Source: Flavobacteriales bacterium
GTDB lineage: Bacteria > Bacteroidota > Bacteroidia > Flavobacteriales > UA16
Length of the DNA: 7,221 nt
Assembly (NCBI GenBank): GCA_002683735.1
Contig: NYTZ01000097.1
Coordinates: forward strand, 2,408-9,628
Reading direction: 5' to 3'
Shown here: positions 6,331-7,221 of the stretch, piece after piece
Numbering within the stretch: the first letter of the stretch is position 1
How the letters are laid out: each line of letters starts with the position of its first letter
Program-made: the position numbers and the translations under genes
The notes under the pieces: model-generated
Database searches by the model: none
Told to the model about the DNA's origin: nothing
What the model saw: only the letters and a program-made list of their open reading frames with translations

Positions 6331-7221
6331 GGGTGACCGACCCCACCTTTTCCTGGTAGGCCCGGAAGGACACCCCATCGGCAGCGAGGGGCCGCCAAAC
6401 CGCGCGCCACGCATAGAGCCCCCCCGGGGCCAACTCGCCATTCTGAAGGCGGCCATTCCAGCGCTCTTCAAGGGCCTCGGAGCGGAAGACTTCGATGCCC
6501 CAGCGGTTGTAGACCGTGAGTTCAAAGCTGCCGATGCCTTCGGCCACACCGCCAAACCGGTCGTTGACCAAATCCCCATCCGGGGTAAAGGCCGTTGGGA
6601 AATAGACGCTGTCTTGGAGGCAGAAGTCAATCAACTCGATGCTGGCTGAGTCCTGACAACCGTTGGCCAGCAAGGTCAAGGTGACCGAATACGTGCCCGG
6701 TTCGCTGAGTAAAGCGCCGGGCTGGCTCTCACCGGTGGACCACAGGTAGGACACACCGGGCTGGCTGACATCAATCCAGATGGGGCCTTCGTCTTCGAGA
6801 CAGATTGTTGTGTCAGGCTGCAGCTCCGGGACCGGAGAGGGCAGGAATTCCGGAGAAATCGAAGCGGTCCCTGAGCACCCGGTCACGTCCACCGCAATGG
6901 CCTCGTACACCCCAGGTTCCGTGACGGAGATGGACATGCCCGCTTCACCGGAGGACCACCCCACACCCGCCACCGTGGTGTCGGAATCCACAGTGGCCAC
7001 GAGTTCAACCGGCTGGCCGAGGCACGCCGCACTCCCGGCCTCTAAGGTCAAGACCGGATCGTTATAAATGTCGATACGCACCGTGTCGGTCCGGGTGCAA
7101 CCCTGCGGGTTGAGTGCCGTGACCCAGTAGACCCCGGTGGTGTCCACCACAATGAATGACACCGTGTCCCCCGTGCTCCAGGAGATGGCCTCGATGGCCG
7201 GATCCAAACCTGTATCGAGCA
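6320..7221 (-). CDS. Large secreted/surface protein with Ig-like repeats and type IX sorting C-terminal domain; N-terminus outside window
   Basis: Only the last 299 residues are visible; the frame is open to the right edge, so no true start is seen (a TTG at 7207 is an internal Leu codon). The final 95 residues, from YFPTAFTPDGDLVNDRF (near 6604) through LTVYNRWGIEVFRS and WNGRLQNGELAPGGLYAWRAVW to the basic end, match the gliding-motility-associated C-terminal domain, the type B sorting signal of the Bacteroidota type IX secretion system. The protein should therefore cross the outer membrane and be released or held at the surface. Before it lie repeated beta-rich modules with the pattern W-S-T/S-G ... 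PG-x-Y ... GC, resembling Ig/PKD-like spacer domains of adhesins. The ligand or activity must be in the missing N-terminal part. The stop codon lies inside the convergent RCK gene, so there is no room for a terminator between them. Confidence 0.9.
   Translation of the reverse strand, partial: LDTGLDPAIEAISWSTGDTVSFIVVDTTGVYWVTALNPQGCTRTDTVRIDIYNDPVLTLEAGSAACLGQPVELVATVDSDTTVAGVGWSSGEAGMSISVTEPGVYEAIAVDVTGCSGTASISPEFLPSPVPELQPDTTICLEDEGPIWIDVSQPGVSYLWSTGESQPGALLSEPGTYSVTLTLLANGCQDSASIELIDFCLQDSVYFPTAFTPDGDLVNDRFGGVAEGIGSFELTVYNRWGIEVFRSEALEERWNGRLQNGELAPGGLYAWRAVWRPLAADGVSFRAYQEKVGSVTLIR
6623..7186 (-). repeat. Three degenerate Ig/PKD-like protein modules of about 74 residues
   Basis: Three segments (7186-7067, 6964-6845 and 6748-6623) share the plan W-S-S/T-G-D/E, a variable strand, T/P-G-V/T-Y, then a Gly-Cys pair and a Ser/Thr-rich strand. 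The Gly-Cys cysteines are 74 and 73 residues apart. A second cysteine begins each new module (ACLGQP, TICLEDE), so each complete module seems to have one pair suited to a disulfide 48-49 residues apart, as expected for an exported protein. The repeats are similar in protein only; no exact DNA repeat was noticed. Confidence 0.7.

Overview
The window looks like ordinary chromosomal DNA from a GC-rich member of the Bacteroidota. Three things point there. The right-hand gene ends in a C-terminal domain of the type IX secretion / gliding-motility-associated class. No gene start has a convincing Shine-Dalgarno sequence. Perfect matches to the Bacteroidota -7 promoter element TAnnTTTG precede two genes (TATTTTTG before gcvP, TAATTTTG before hemL). 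The base composition is high for the phylum and the exact genus cannot be told from this window.

Layout, left to right. (1) 1-1969, minus: the first 656 residues of gcvP, glycine dehydrogenase (P-protein of the glycine cleavage system); its C-terminal part, with the PLP lysine, lies beyond the left edge. (2) 1970-2071: a divergent promoter region with a 7-bp inverted repeat. (3) 2072-2935, plus: a UbiA-like integral membrane protein with one recognisable Asp motif and an atypical first motif. (4) 2950-4257, minus: hemL, glutamate-1-semialdehyde aminomutase, convergent with the UbiA-like gene across a 14-bp gap. (5) 4258-4323: a 66-bp divergent promoter region. (6) 4324-5637, plus: kynU, kynureninase. 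(7) 5647-6330, plus: a TrkA/KtrA-type RCK protein regulating potassium transport, 9 bp behind kynU. (8) 6320-7221, minus: the C-terminal end of a large secreted or surface protein with Cys-containing repeats of about 74 residues and a type IX sorting domain, running off the right edge and overlapping the RCK gene tail-to-tail by 11 bp.

The genes alternate in direction and do not form one pathway. gcvP (glycine catabolism and C1 supply), hemL (C5 tetrapyrrole synthesis) and kynU (kynurenine pathway, probably towards NAD or anthranilate) share only PLP as cofactor. kynU and the RCK gene may be co-transcribed. I found no mobile element, CRISPR array, tRNA or rRNA, and no gene cluster that looks like a new system. 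The most unusual points are the altered first motif of the UbiA-like protein, the RCK subunit without an adjacent channel gene, and the very compact gene boundaries.
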